Source: Rhizobium sp. NLR16a
GTDB lineage: Bacteria; Pseudomonadota; Alphaproteobacteria; Rhizobiales; Rhizobiaceae
Direction of reading: 5' to 3'
DNA length: 64,000 nt
NCBI RefSeq assembly: GCF_017948245.1
Contig: NZ_CP072870.1
Coordinates: 186,001-250,000, forward strand
Position numbers and translations under genes: made by a program. The first letter of the stretch is position 1. Each line of letters opens with the position of its first letter. The notes beneath the pieces are model-generated. The model searched no databases. It had not been told where the DNA came from and saw only the letters and a list, made by a program, of their open reading frames with translations. Shown piece after piece: positions 1 to 7,443 of the stretch.

Positions 1-290
1 AGCTTGAAGGAAACCTTGATCGAGACGGTGCCGTCGGTGATGGTCGTGGTGATGTGGTCGAGATAGCTGAGCGAAGCCAAACTGTCTTCGATGGTGCGGG
101 CGACCTCGGTTTCGAGCTGTGTCGGCGCTGCGCCGTCGAGCGTCGCTGTGACGCTGATCGTCGGAAGGTCCATATCGGGGAAGTTCTGGACCGCCAGGGT
201 CTTGAAGGCCAAAAGCCCACCGACCGTCAGCATCACGAACAGCAAGATTGCCGGGACGGGGTTGCGGATCGACCATGCCGAGAAGTTCAT
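1..290 (-). CDS. RND efflux pump inner-membrane subunit (N-terminal part only)
   Basis: The reverse strand encodes the first ~96 residues of an AcrB/MexB-type resistance-nodulation-division transporter; the rest lies beyond the window edge. Visible are the typical short cytoplasmic start (MNFSAWSIRNPVPA), a first membrane helix, and the start of the periplasmic porter domain with the family motifs FPDMDLPTISV and GAAPTQLETEV. The ATG overlaps the stop of the upstream adaptor gene by one base (TGATG), so the two are translationally coupled. By family knowledge it exports drugs, dyes or plant compounds using the proton gradient, together with the adaptor and probably the outer-membrane factor at 4688-6139. 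The substrate cannot be told from sequence. Confidence 0.9.
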   Translation of the reverse strand, partial: MNFSAWSIRNPVPAILLFVMLTVGGLLAFKTLAVQNFPDMDLPTISVTATLDGAAPTQLETEVARTIEDSLASLSYLDHITTTITDGTVSIKVSFK

Positions 291-1363
291 CAGTTTTTCT
301 CCGCGATCTTCACGAGGTCATTGTCCGAGAGGAATGCGCCGCCCGAGGTCACCACCTTCGACGTCCGATCTATGCCGGAGACGATTTCCACCTCGCCATT
401 GTTGCGGCGGCCGGTTTCCACCCGGACCCTTTGCACCCGTTGATCCTCGCTCGCAGTGAAGACGTAACTGATCCCGTCCCGGAACACGATTGCGGTCTCG
501 GGCACGGTCAGCGCCGGGGAGGTCTGCAGCTCGATTTTGCCCGTGACGTAAAGGCCCGTGCGTGGACGGGTGTCGGCCGGCAGCGTGACATAGACGATTG
601 CCCGGCTGGTATCAGTGCTGACCGACGGCCCGACAAGCCTCACCTTGCCCTCGATGGCGTGGCCTTCAGGCCCGTTGACCTGGACGCTCAGGCCTTGTGA
701 AATGCGTGGGAGGTAGCGAGCGGAAACCTCGGCCTGCCATTCGATCCGCTGCTGGCGAACCATGCGGAACAGTTCGGTGCCGGCGGAGACGACGGCGCCG
801 AGATCGGCGGAACGCGACGTGATGAGGCCGTCGTCGACGGCCGCTATGGTCGTCTGCGCAACCTTGATCTTTTCGCTGTCGAGCGCGGCCTCTTCGGATG
901 CAAGACTTGCCGTCGCCGTCTGCTCGTCGGCGAGATATTCGACGATCTTCTCGTCGGAGAGCGCCCCTGAAGGCTGGAGCTGCCGCGCCCGATCGGCATT
1001 GGCTTCGGCCATTGAAAGGCTTGCCTTGGCGGTCGCGACGGCGGCCTCCTGCTTGCGAAGATCGGCAAGCACGCTCTCCTGCGAAAGCCGCACGAGCGTC
1101 TGGCCCTTGGTGACGACCGAACCGATATCGACCAGAACATCGGTTATGCGCAGCCCGCTCGTCTCGGAGGCGATGACCGCCTCCTGCCACGGTTTCAGCC
1201 ATCCGCTCGCGGGAACGGTCTCAGGCCAGTCCCGCTGAGCCGGCGCCGTCAAAGAGACAGTGAGGGCGGTTGCCGCGGCCTGTTCCGCCATGGCGTTGCG
1301 GAGGGGAGCAAACAGCGCCATCGCAACGAAGGCGGAGGCGAATAGTCTGGAGGTTTTTCTCAA
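290..1363 (-). CDS. RND efflux periplasmic adaptor (HlyD/AcrA family)
   Basis: Membrane fusion protein of about 357 residues. It shows an N-terminal export signal (LFASAFVAMALFAPL, cleavage near AMA-EQ), a lipoyl-like half motif (VIASETSGLRITDVLVD), an alanine-rich coiled-coil hairpin and beta-barrel/MP domains (VNGPEGHAIEGKVRLVGP). I prefer a TTG start at 1363, preceded by AAGGA eight bases upstream, because it places the signal peptide at the N-terminus; an ATG at 1438 or 1474 would add a non-hydrophobic leader. It directly precedes the RND pump with a one-base overlap and diverges from the response regulator at 1596. A shared operator-like repeat lies between them. Role by family: bridges the inner-membrane pump to an outer-membrane channel. 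Confidence 0.88.
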   Translation of the reverse strand: MRKTSRLFASAFVAMALFAPLRNAMAEQAAATALTVSLTAPAQRDWPETVPASGWLKPWQEAVIASETSGLRITDVLVDIGSVVTKGQTLVRLSQESVLADLRKQEAAVATAKASLSMAEANADRARQLQPSGALSDEKIVEYLADEQTATASLASEEAALDSEKIKVAQTTIAAVDDGLITSRSADLGAVVSAGTELFRMVRQQRIEWQAEVSARYLPRISQGLSVQVNGPEGHAIEGKVRLVGPSVSTDTSRAIVYVTLPADTRPRTGLYVTGKIELQTSPALTVPETAIVFRDGISYVFTASEDQRVQRVRVETGRRNNGEVEIVSGIDRTSKVVTSGGAFLSDNDLVKIAEKN

Positions 1364-1497
1364 CGATGCATTCCTTGTCGTCAAGGCATCGGCGCCTTTT
1401 CCCGATCGGCGCCAATTCGACCAAGAATTACCGTTCATGCATGGCAACCGGGTCTCGGCGCGGGTCGATGTCATGACCGCTATGTAACGGGGCGAAC

Positions 1498-1524
1498 GTT
1501 AAGTGCGGTCAAGTTAGTGTTAAG
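1498..1524 (+). promoter_or_regulatory. Triple direct-repeat operator, OmpR-type spacing
   Basis: Three related hexamers on the plus strand: GTTAAG at 1498, GTCAAG at 1508, GTTAAG at 1519 (steps of 10 and 11 bp, one helical turn each). This is the geometry expected for tandem binding by an OmpR/PhoB-family regulator. It sits between the divergent adaptor gene and the response-regulator gene. The same three-unit layout recurs on the minus strand at 4611-4637. Binding by the adjacent regulator is inference. Confidence 0.6.
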
Positions 1525-1595
1525 TTGGGTAAAACTTGGTCGCCTGAGCGTGTTTGTGCTGTATGGCTTGCCCGGCTTGATAATGGATGACGCGA

Positions 1596-2282
1596 ATGAA
1601 CAAGGTTCTCCTGATCGACGATGATGCGGAGCTGACGACACTTCTGCAGGAATATCTGGTCGAAGAAGGATATGACGTCGTAACGGACACGGATGGCCGC
1701 GCCGCCATTGCCGCGGCGGCCGGCAATACGGTCGACATCATCGTGCTCGACATCATGATGCCCCGGATGAACGGCATCGAAGTGCTGCAGCGGATCAGGA
1801 AGCTGAGCCAGGTTCCGGTGCTGATGCTGACGGCCAGAGGCGACGACGTGGACAGGATATCCGGTCTCAATCTCGGCGCCGACGACTATGTGCCGAAGCC
1901 ATGTTCGCCGGGCGAACTGGCCGCGAGGCTGCGCGCCATCCTGCGCCGGGCAGGTCAGCCGGCGGCCGGCATGTCCACAGACACGGTCAGGGCAGGGCGG
2001 CTGGTGATCCATCCGGGCAGCCGGATCGCCGAATGGCGGGGGGAAAGCCTTGACCTCACCGGCACGGAGTTCAGCCTGCTCGAGGTTCTCGCCCGCAGCG
2101 CCGGCCAGCTCGTGTCGAAACAGGATATTTCCAAGCGGGCCTTCGGCAAGCCGCTCACCCCGTTCGATCGCCGCATCGACGTCCACATCAGCAGCGTTCG
2201 CCAGAAGCTCGGGCTGCGGGAGGACGGGCAATCCTGGATCCAGTCCGTTCGCGGCCAGGGCTATCAACTTCTCGTGGACTGA
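1596..2282 (+). CDS. OmpR/CpxR-family response regulator
   Basis: 228-residue two-domain regulator. The receiver domain has the acidic pair (LLIDDDAE), a phospho-acceptor Asp near residue 52 in VLDIMMPRMNG, the Thr/Ser position (LMLTARG) and the Lys (VPKPCSPGEL). The C-terminal winged helix carries LTGTEFSLLEVLARSAGQLVS and the family ending SVRGQGYQLLVD. An ATG at 1587 is also possible; 1596 has GGA at a better distance. The kinase gene starts two bases after the stop, so the pair is one operon. Position between adaptor and outer-membrane efflux genes, plus the shared repeat operators, suggests it controls this efflux system. CpxR is the closest named type by motif, but orthology is not established. 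Confidence 0.93.
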   Translation: MNKVLLIDDDAELTTLLQEYLVEEGYDVVTDTDGRAAIAAAAGNTVDIIVLDIMMPRMNGIEVLQRIRKLSQVPVLMLTARGDDVDRISGLNLGADDYVPKPCSPGELAARLRAILRRAGQPAAGMSTDTVRAGRLVIHPGSRIAEWRGESLDLTGTEFSLLEVLARSAGQLVSKQDISKRAFGKPLTPFDRRIDVHISSVRQKLGLREDGQSWIQSVRGQGYQLLVD

Positions 2283-2284
2283 CC

Positions 2285-3574
2285 ATGCCCCGGCTTTTCT
2301 GGAAGTTCTTCAGGATTATCTGGCTGACTCTGGCGGCAAGCCTTGCTGCCGTTATCCTTATCGTCAAACTCCTTCAGGCGGTTCCCTTCGCAAGCGAGCT
2401 GGAACATGAGCGGCGGACGCTTGTGCTCAACCTGACTGCAAATATTCTGGCTGAGGACGGCGAAGCCGCCGCCGCGCGTTTCGTGACCACAAGCGAGAAG
2501 ACGCTACCGCTTGGCCTGACCTTGTCCAAGCCCGACGACGCCGACGCCTGCGCCGAGAAGGACACGGGCACCGCCCGATCCATGCTGAAGGATGGAGTCT
2601 GCTATCGGCTTTCCGTGTCGGCCCCGGCCGGTTCCACTTTCGACAGCCTTGGACCATTCCTGCCGTGGCTCACCATCCTGGTCGCCAGCACGATCGCGGC
2701 CGGCGCGCTGGCGCGATACCTCATTCGTCCCGTCGTCCACCTTCGCGATGGCCTGAGCGCGCTTGCCCACGGCCGTTTCGACGTCCGTATCGGCGACAAG
2801 ATGGCGGGACGCAGGGACGAGGTCACAGCACTTGCGCATGATTTCGATTCCACTGCCGCCCGCCTTCAGGAGCTACAGGATGCGCAGCAGAGGCTGTTCC
2901 ATGACGTCTCCCATGAGCTGCGCTCGCCTCTGTCCCGGCTGCAGGCCGCCGTCGGTGTGTTGCGGCAAAGCCCCGCCAAACTCGGCGCCATGCTGGATCG
3001 AATGGACCGCGAGGTCGAACGGCTCGATATGCTGGTGGGCGAGGTTCTGACGCTCGCCAGGCTGACGGCAGGATCCAGCCTGCCGCTGAAGACGCAGACC
3101 ATCGATGTCATCGAACTCCTCAACGAGATCCTCAGCGATGCGGCATTCGAAGCCCAGGCGCGGGAGATCTCGATCACGACGAGCGTCGATGGCACCTTCC
3201 GGGCCGAAGTCGAAGGCGAGCTTATCTATCGGGCGCTCGAAAACGTCGTTCGAAATGCCGTCAAATATACGGCCGACCATTCGCACATCTCGGTCTCCTC
3301 AGAGGCGACAGCCGACCGGCTAAAAATCTGCGTCACGGATCAGGGGCCGGGCGTCCAACGGGACGAACTCGAACGCATTTTCCAGCCGTTCTCTCGCGGG
3401 AGAGAGGCGGTGCCGAGAGGCGGATACGGTCTCGGTCTTGCAATCACCCGGCAGGCCGTCGAACGGCATGGCGGGCGCGTGCATGCGTCATTGCCGGAGG
3501 GGGGGGGGCTGGCGATCACCCTGGAGCTTCCCAGGAAGCCGATACCCTATGGTTTGGCGGACGAACAGGCCTGA
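2285..3574 (+). CDS. Sensor histidine kinase (CpxA-like)
   Basis: 429 residues. Two membrane helices (about 8-30 and 118-142) flank a short periplasmic sensor domain with a Cys pair (DDADACAEKD and KDGVCYRL), followed by a HAMP domain (LIRPVVHLRDGLSALAHGRFDVRIGD), a dimerisation helix with phospho-acceptor His210 (HDVSHELRSPLSRL), and an ATPase domain with N box (ENVVRNAVKY), G1 (DQGPGV) and G2 (GGYGLGLAI). It is the partner of the preceding regulator. The two periplasmic cysteines could form a disulphide or bind metal; that is inference. The ligand is unknown. Confidence 0.93.
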   Translation: MPRLFWKFFRIIWLTLAASLAAVILIVKLLQAVPFASELEHERRTLVLNLTANILAEDGEAAAARFVTTSEKTLPLGLTLSKPDDADACAEKDTGTARSMLKDGVCYRLSVSAPAGSTFDSLGPFLPWLTILVASTIAAGALARYLIRPVVHLRDGLSALAHGRFDVRIGDKMAGRRDEVTALAHDFDSTAARLQELQDAQQRLFHDVSHELRSPLSRLQAAVGVLRQSPAKLGAMLDRMDREVERLDMLVGEVLTLARLTAGSSLPLKTQTIDVIELLNEILSDAAFEAQAREISITTSVDGTFRAEVEGELIYRALENVVRNAVKYTADHSHISVSSEATADRLKICVTDQGPGVQRDELERIFQPFSRGREAVPRGGYGLGLAITRQAVERHGGRVHASLPEGGGLAITLELPRKPIPYGLADEQA

Positions 3575-3610
3575 GCACCAATCGACGAAGCTTGGTATCG
3601 TGGTTGCTCA
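3572..3610 (+). terminator. Weak stem-loop at the end of the two-component operon
   Basis: TGAGCACCA (starting in the kinase stop codon, 3572) can pair with TGGTTGCTCA (3601-3610) with one bulged base around a 20-base loop. There is no clear T-tract, so it may be a weak terminator or chance. The remaining bases up to the CBS gene at 3742 hold no recognisable gene. Confidence 0.25.
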
Positions 3611-3741
3611 TCCCGAAGTAAAAGCGACGGGCGCGATGGTCGCGAAGGGCGGGAACCGCGCCATCGCACATTGCGGTAAGTCAAGGCGGCCGCCAAGCCG
3701 ATCCGGTATCGTGCATGCTCCTTTAGCTGGAGCCTTTACAC

Positions 3742-4224
3742 ATGACGATCCCTGCCAAGTCGGTGATGACAACGGATTTAATTACGGTATCGCCTGAGAC
3801 CACGGTGGCCGAGGCCGCCCGGTGCATGCTTATCCATCATATCACCGCCGTACCGGTGGTGGACGCCGATAACCGGCTGCTTGGATTGGTCAGCGAAGGC
3901 GATGTGATGCGCCACTTTGGCTCGCAGTTTCAAAGCAAGCGAGCGCAATGGCTGCGCATGCTGGCCGAAGGCGAGAAGCTCGCCCCGGAGTTTCTCGCCG
4001 AAATCCGCCTCAACCAGCAGCATGTCCGCGAGATTATGAACGAGACCATCATCGCCGCGGATGAGGAAGCCTCGCTTGCGGAGTTGGCCGATCTGATGCT
4101 GAAACATCGGATCAAGCGCGTCCCTATCCTGCGTGACGGCGTGTTGGTTGGCATCGTCAGCCGCGCTGACGTGGTTCGGGCCGTCGTCGAAAAACTGGAC
4201 GATTTGCTTGAGCCGACGGACTAG
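3742..4224 (+). CDS. CBS-domain pair protein
   Basis: 160-residue cytosolic protein made of two CBS motifs: the first about residues 8-57 (TTDLITVSPETTVAEAARCM, then AVPVVDADNRLLGLVSEGDVM) and the second about 95-155 (ADLMLKHRIKRVPILRDGVL, GIVSRADVVRAV). CBS pairs bind adenine nucleotides or related ligands; no catalytic domain is attached. A second, larger CBS protein with a BON domain lies at 59369-60046. Stand-alone CBS pairs are often stress-linked; the target here is unknown. It is preceded by a 167-base gap and not obviously in an operon. Confidence 0.88.
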   Translation: MTIPAKSVMTTDLITVSPETTVAEAARCMLIHHITAVPVVDADNRLLGLVSEGDVMRHFGSQFQSKRAQWLRMLAEGEKLAPEFLAEIRLNQQHVREIMNETIIAADEEASLAELADLMLKHRIKRVPILRDGVLVGIVSRADVVRAVVEKLDDLLEPTD

Positions 4225-4610
4225 CACCGGAAGCTGGTCGGTCGGGCTCCATCATCCGCCAGCGCAGCGGCCGGCCGGACCAACAGCAGCGGCAGGACAA
4301 AAAGCAGCGAGTGGCAGGGGCGGCACGCCTTGATCCCGTCATGTTGAGCAGCATTTGCATTGTCGATTTGAGGCAAGAGTTCGCTGGCGCGAAGGCGGGC
4401 ATAGCCCCCAAGCCTCTCGACGATCTGACCGACGAGAAGATCGCGAATAAGCTGGGTGCCCCTCGCTATCTTCCCACCCGCTCGCGGCATCAATGAGAGA
4501 ATTGCGGTGCCTTCCTTCCATCCGGACTCGATGCATCTCTCCCTCATCGAGGACGAGGCCGCGCAGCTCTGCTGAACCGAGATGTGCGGCGGGACGCTGC
4601 TTTTACCTAA
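4225..4610. other. Intergenic stretch without a confident gene
   Basis: Open frames exist on both strands (for example 4311-4496 plus and 4221-4547 minus), but neither has a good ribosome site, a recognised domain or a convincing composition. It may hold the decayed end of an older gene. The outer-membrane efflux promoter and its operator begin at about 4600. Confidence 0.4.
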
Positions 4611-4637
4611 CTTTACCGTTTCTTAACCGCCATTAAC
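4611..4637 (-). promoter_or_regulatory. Second copy of the triple-repeat operator
   Basis: Read on the minus strand: GTTAAT (4637-4632), GTTAAG (4627-4622), GTAAAG (4616-4611), with steps of 10 and 11 bp. This is the same order of spacings as at 1498-1524. It ends 51 bp before the start of the outer-membrane efflux gene. Both copies point away from the efflux gene they precede (adaptor on minus, outer-membrane factor on plus), so they keep the same relative orientation. Inferred to be a shared site of the two-component regulator at 1596-2282. Confidence 0.6.
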
Positions 4638-4687
4638 GCTAGCGCCGCTAAGCCTGAACCCACGATCCCGGTTCAGAAGGCTCCCCC

Positions 4688-6139
4688 GTGAGTACGTCGC
4701 TTAGCACTAGATTATCATCCCTCCGCTACACCGCAGCCGCATTCACACTGCTGCTGGCAGGCTGCGTCAGCGGCCCGGATCACGTTGCCCCCGAGATGCC
4801 GCTTCCCGCCAAGTTCGAAGACGGGGGTAATAAGAGCAACGGCGATGTCGTGACGGCAAGGTGGTGGACGGCCTATCGCGACAAGAAGCTCAACGGGCTG
4901 GTCACGCAGGGTCTCAGCGAGAACCTAGATGTGTTGCAGGCACTCGAGAGCATCAATTCGGCTTCCGCCAACGTCACGGTAGCCGGCGCCGGCGCCCTGC
5001 CGAGCCTGACGGTCGACGGATCGCATACTCTCTCCGGGGAGAAGGGGCGGCTGCGGACGACGGTCGGCACCACGAACACGACGGGAGGCGATGCCAGCCT
5101 TTCCTGGCTGCTCGACGTCTTCGGCCAGTACCGTCGCTCGAAAGAGAGCGCCCTCGCCTCGCTTGGAGCCGCTTACGCGACGGCCGACAATGCCAGGCTC
5201 ACCTTTCTGAAAGACCTGGTCGAGACTTATATCGACGCCCGCTATTACCAGGAGCGCATCGCCCTTTCTCAGGCGAATTTGAAATCCCGCCAGCAGACTT
5301 ACGAACTCACTGAGCTGCAGTTGAAAGCTGGTGCGGCCTCCCGCCTCGACGTCGTCCAGGCCGAGGGTCTTGTACAGTCGACGAAGTCCGACATTCCCGG
5401 CCTCGAACAGAGTTTTACCGAATCGGCCCATCACATTGCCACACTGCTCGGGATGCCGGCGGCTTCGCTGACGGAAGAGCTGCGCAGGAATACTGGCCAG
5501 CCGGTGTTCCGCGGCGACATTGGTGCCGGCATCCCGGCCGATCTCATCCGCAACCGTCCCGATATAAGAAAGGCCGAACGCGAGCTGGCGGCAGCTGTCG
5601 CCGATATCGGTGCTGCCGAAGCCCAGCTTTACCCGTCGATCTCGCTTTCCGGTTCGATTTCGCCGAGCTGGGTCAAATCATCGGGCGCCACCGGCGCAAG
5701 CCTGACGAGCTGGTCTTTCGGACCGACGCTCAACCTGCCGATCTTCGATGGCGGCAAATTGCGGGCCAATGTCGATATCGAGAAATCCGATGCCAAAACG
5801 CAATATCTGGCGTGGAAAGCGGCGGTGCTGAACGGCGTCGAAGAGGTCGAAAACGCGCTTGCGGCCGTTCGCCACGACACGCAGACGCTGGGACCGTTGC
5901 GCAGGCAGGTACAGACGGCGCAGGAATCGCTGGCGCTTTCGACCACGAGCTACAAGGATGGCGCCTCTTCGCTGCTCGACGTTCTGGACGCGCAGCGGTC
6001 CGTCTCGGATGCTCAGGAAAGCCTTGCTGCCACCATGCAGCAGGTCGCGAAGGATTATGTGGATCTCTATGTCGCCATCGGCGCCGGTTACCTCGAGCCG
6101 GAGCAGGCCGCCTCCAGGCAAACCGCAAAACCGGGCTGA
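4688..6139 (+). CDS. Outer-membrane efflux lipoprotein (OprM/NodT family)
   Basis: 483 residues. It starts with a lipoprotein signal (FTLLLAGC, lipobox LAGC with Cys near residue 26) and the family start GPDHVAPEMPLPAKF. Two outer-membrane efflux repeats follow, with the usual alpha-barrel motifs (SWLLDVFGQYRRSKESALAS; GPTLNLPIFDGGKLRANVD) and the closing repeat LSTTSYKDGASSLLDVLDAQ. Full family length. It should form the outer-membrane duct for the RND pump and adaptor at 1-1363, although it sits beyond the two-component genes; the matching operator at 4611-4637 supports the link. The start is ATG-free: the frame opens with GTG at 4688. Confidence 0.92.
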   Translation: MSTSLSTRLSSLRYTAAAFTLLLAGCVSGPDHVAPEMPLPAKFEDGGNKSNGDVVTARWWTAYRDKKLNGLVTQGLSENLDVLQALESINSASANVTVAGAGALPSLTVDGSHTLSGEKGRLRTTVGTTNTTGGDASLSWLLDVFGQYRRSKESALASLGAAYATADNARLTFLKDLVETYIDARYYQERIALSQANLKSRQQTYELTELQLKAGAASRLDVVQAEGLVQSTKSDIPGLEQSFTESAHHIATLLGMPAASLTEELRRNTGQPVFRGDIGAGIPADLIRNRPDIRKAERELAAAVADIGAAEAQLYPSISLSGSISPSWVKSSGATGASLTSWSFGPTLNLPIFDGGKLRANVDIEKSDAKTQYLAWKAAVLNGVEEVENALAAVRHDTQTLGPLRRQVQTAQESLALSTTSYKDGASSLLDVLDAQRSVSDAQESLAATMQQVAKDYVDLYVAIGAGYLEPEQAASRQTAKPG

Positions 6140-6157
6140 TCCGCTGGATGGGTGGGC

Positions 6158-6994
6158 TTATCGTCCGGCGCTTTCCAGAATGCGCAGCGCAAGCTTGAGG
6201 TGCGGCAGGTCAAGCATGCGTCCGTCAAGCTGGATGACGCCGGCGTCAGGCCTGGCGGCGAAGGCGGCGGCGACCTTCTCTGCCCAGGCGAGCTCGGCGG
6301 CGTCAGGTGTGAAGGCGTGGTTGATCGTTTCGACCTGGCTCGGATGGATGGCCATCATGCCGGAAAAGCCGTCGCGCCGGCCGCGGCTGGCATAGGCCCT
6401 GAGACCGTTGAGATCGCGCAAATCGGGATAGACGGTTTCGATTGCCGGAACGGCGGCGGCATGGGCTGCGAATAGGGTGAGCGAGCGGGCAAGCTCGTAG
6501 GGCGGCGTATAACGGCCATCCGTCCTCCGCGCTGTCGCAGCCCCTATCGCGGCCGGCAGATCCTCGGCGCCCCAGGTCAGGCCGCAAAGCTTCGCCGAGA
6601 CGTCGCGGTAGCTGCCAATCTCGAAGATCGCGGACGGCGTTTCCGTCGCGATCGGCAAAACGGGAACGGCCGGGGTCAACGAGGCTGCGAGTTTGCCCAC
6701 GGAAACGGCCCCCTCGGCCTTCGGCAACATGATGGCGAAGGGATGAAGACCGTTCAGAGCGGCAAGGTCGGCTTCGAATTCAGGGGAGGTGAGGGGATTG
6801 ACGCGGATCAAGAGAACGGTCTCGCCGGCATAGCGGTGGGCGAATTCGTGCACGGTCTCGCGTGCTTTTGGCTTGTTCGCGGGCGCAACCGAATCTTCCA
6901 GATCGAGAATGACGGCATCGGCGCCGGAAGCGAGCGCTTTCTCGAAACGCTCCGGCCGATCGCCGGGTACGAAGAGCAGCGAGCGCAGCCTCAT
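6158..6994 (-). CDS. HpcH/HpaI-CitE family acyl-CoA lyase
   Basis: 278-residue TIM-barrel protein of the citrate-lyase-beta/malyl-CoA-lyase family. Typical motifs: N-terminal RSLLFVPGDRPERF, metal-site ILDLEDSVAP, IRVNPLTS, MLPKAEG and the late GMMAIHPSQV. The start at 6994 overlaps the MaoC stop (ATGA), so it is the last gene of the isovalerate/leucine operon. Family members cleave 3-hydroxyacyl-CoA thioesters such as malyl-, citramalyl- or beta-methylmalyl-CoA. In this operon the expected step is cleavage of 3-hydroxy-3-methylglutaryl-CoA, normally done by an HMG-CoA lyase (LiuE), which is absent here. That substrate is an inference from context. Confidence 0.87.
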   Translation of the reverse strand: MRLRSLLFVPGDRPERFEKALASGADAVILDLEDSVAPANKPKARETVHEFAHRYAGETVLLIRVNPLTSPEFEADLAALNGLHPFAIMLPKAEGAVSVGKLAASLTPAVPVLPIATETPSAIFEIGSYRDVSAKLCGLTWGAEDLPAAIGAATARRTDGRYTPPYELARSLTLFAAHAAAVPAIETVYPDLRDLNGLRAYASRGRRDGFSGMMAIHPSQVETINHAFTPDAAELAWAEKVAAAFAARPDAGVIQLDGRMLDLPHLKLALRILESAGR

Positions 6995-7443
6995 GACGGT
7001 TTCACCTTCAGCATCGCCGTGCGCAGGCACTGGCAGACGATCTCGTCACGTTGGTTCAACGTGACATGCCGGAAAGTGACGATGCCGGCATCGGGGCGGG
7101 AGTTCGAGCGGCGCAGTTCCGTCACCTCGGTTTCCACCCGCAGCGTATCGCCGATGAAGACCGGCCTCGGCATCGTCACCGTGTCATAGCCGAGATTGGC
7201 GACGAGCGTGCCGAGTGTGGTGTCGCCGACCGAAAGGCCGATGGTGAGCGCAAAGGTGAAGGTGCCGTTGACAACGATGCGGCCGAACTCGGTGCCGGCG
7301 GCATAATCGGCATCGAGATGCAGCGGCTGCGGATTGTGGGACAGCGTCGTGAACAGCAGGTTATCGGTCTCGGTGACGGTGCGGCGGATCTCGTGGGCGA
7401 TGCGGTCGCCGACTGTCCACTCGTCGAAATAACGGCCGGCCAT
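6991..7443 (-). CDS. MaoC-family acyl-CoA hydratase
   Basis: 150-residue hot-dog-fold hydratase. It carries the family opening (YFDEWTVGDRIAHEIRRTVT), the active-site region with conserved Asn/His (SHNPQPLHLDADYA) and VNGTFTFALTIGLSV. A GTG at 7446 would add one residue; ATG 7443 overlaps the carboxylase stop as TGATG. It is coupled on both sides to the carboxylase alpha subunit and the CitE-type lyase. In the standard leucine pathway an enoyl-CoA hydratase of the crotonase family (LiuC) hydrates 3-methylglutaconyl-CoA. No crotonase is present here, so this MaoC protein is the candidate for that step; the assignment is inferred. Confidence 0.87.
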   Translation of the reverse strand: MAGRYFDEWTVGDRIAHEIRRTVTETDNLLFTTLSHNPQPLHLDADYAAGTEFGRIVVNGTFTFALTIGLSVGDTTLGTLVANLGYDTVTMPRPVFIGDTLRVETEVTELRRSNSRPDAGIVTFRHVTLNQRDEIVCQCLRTAMLKVKPS

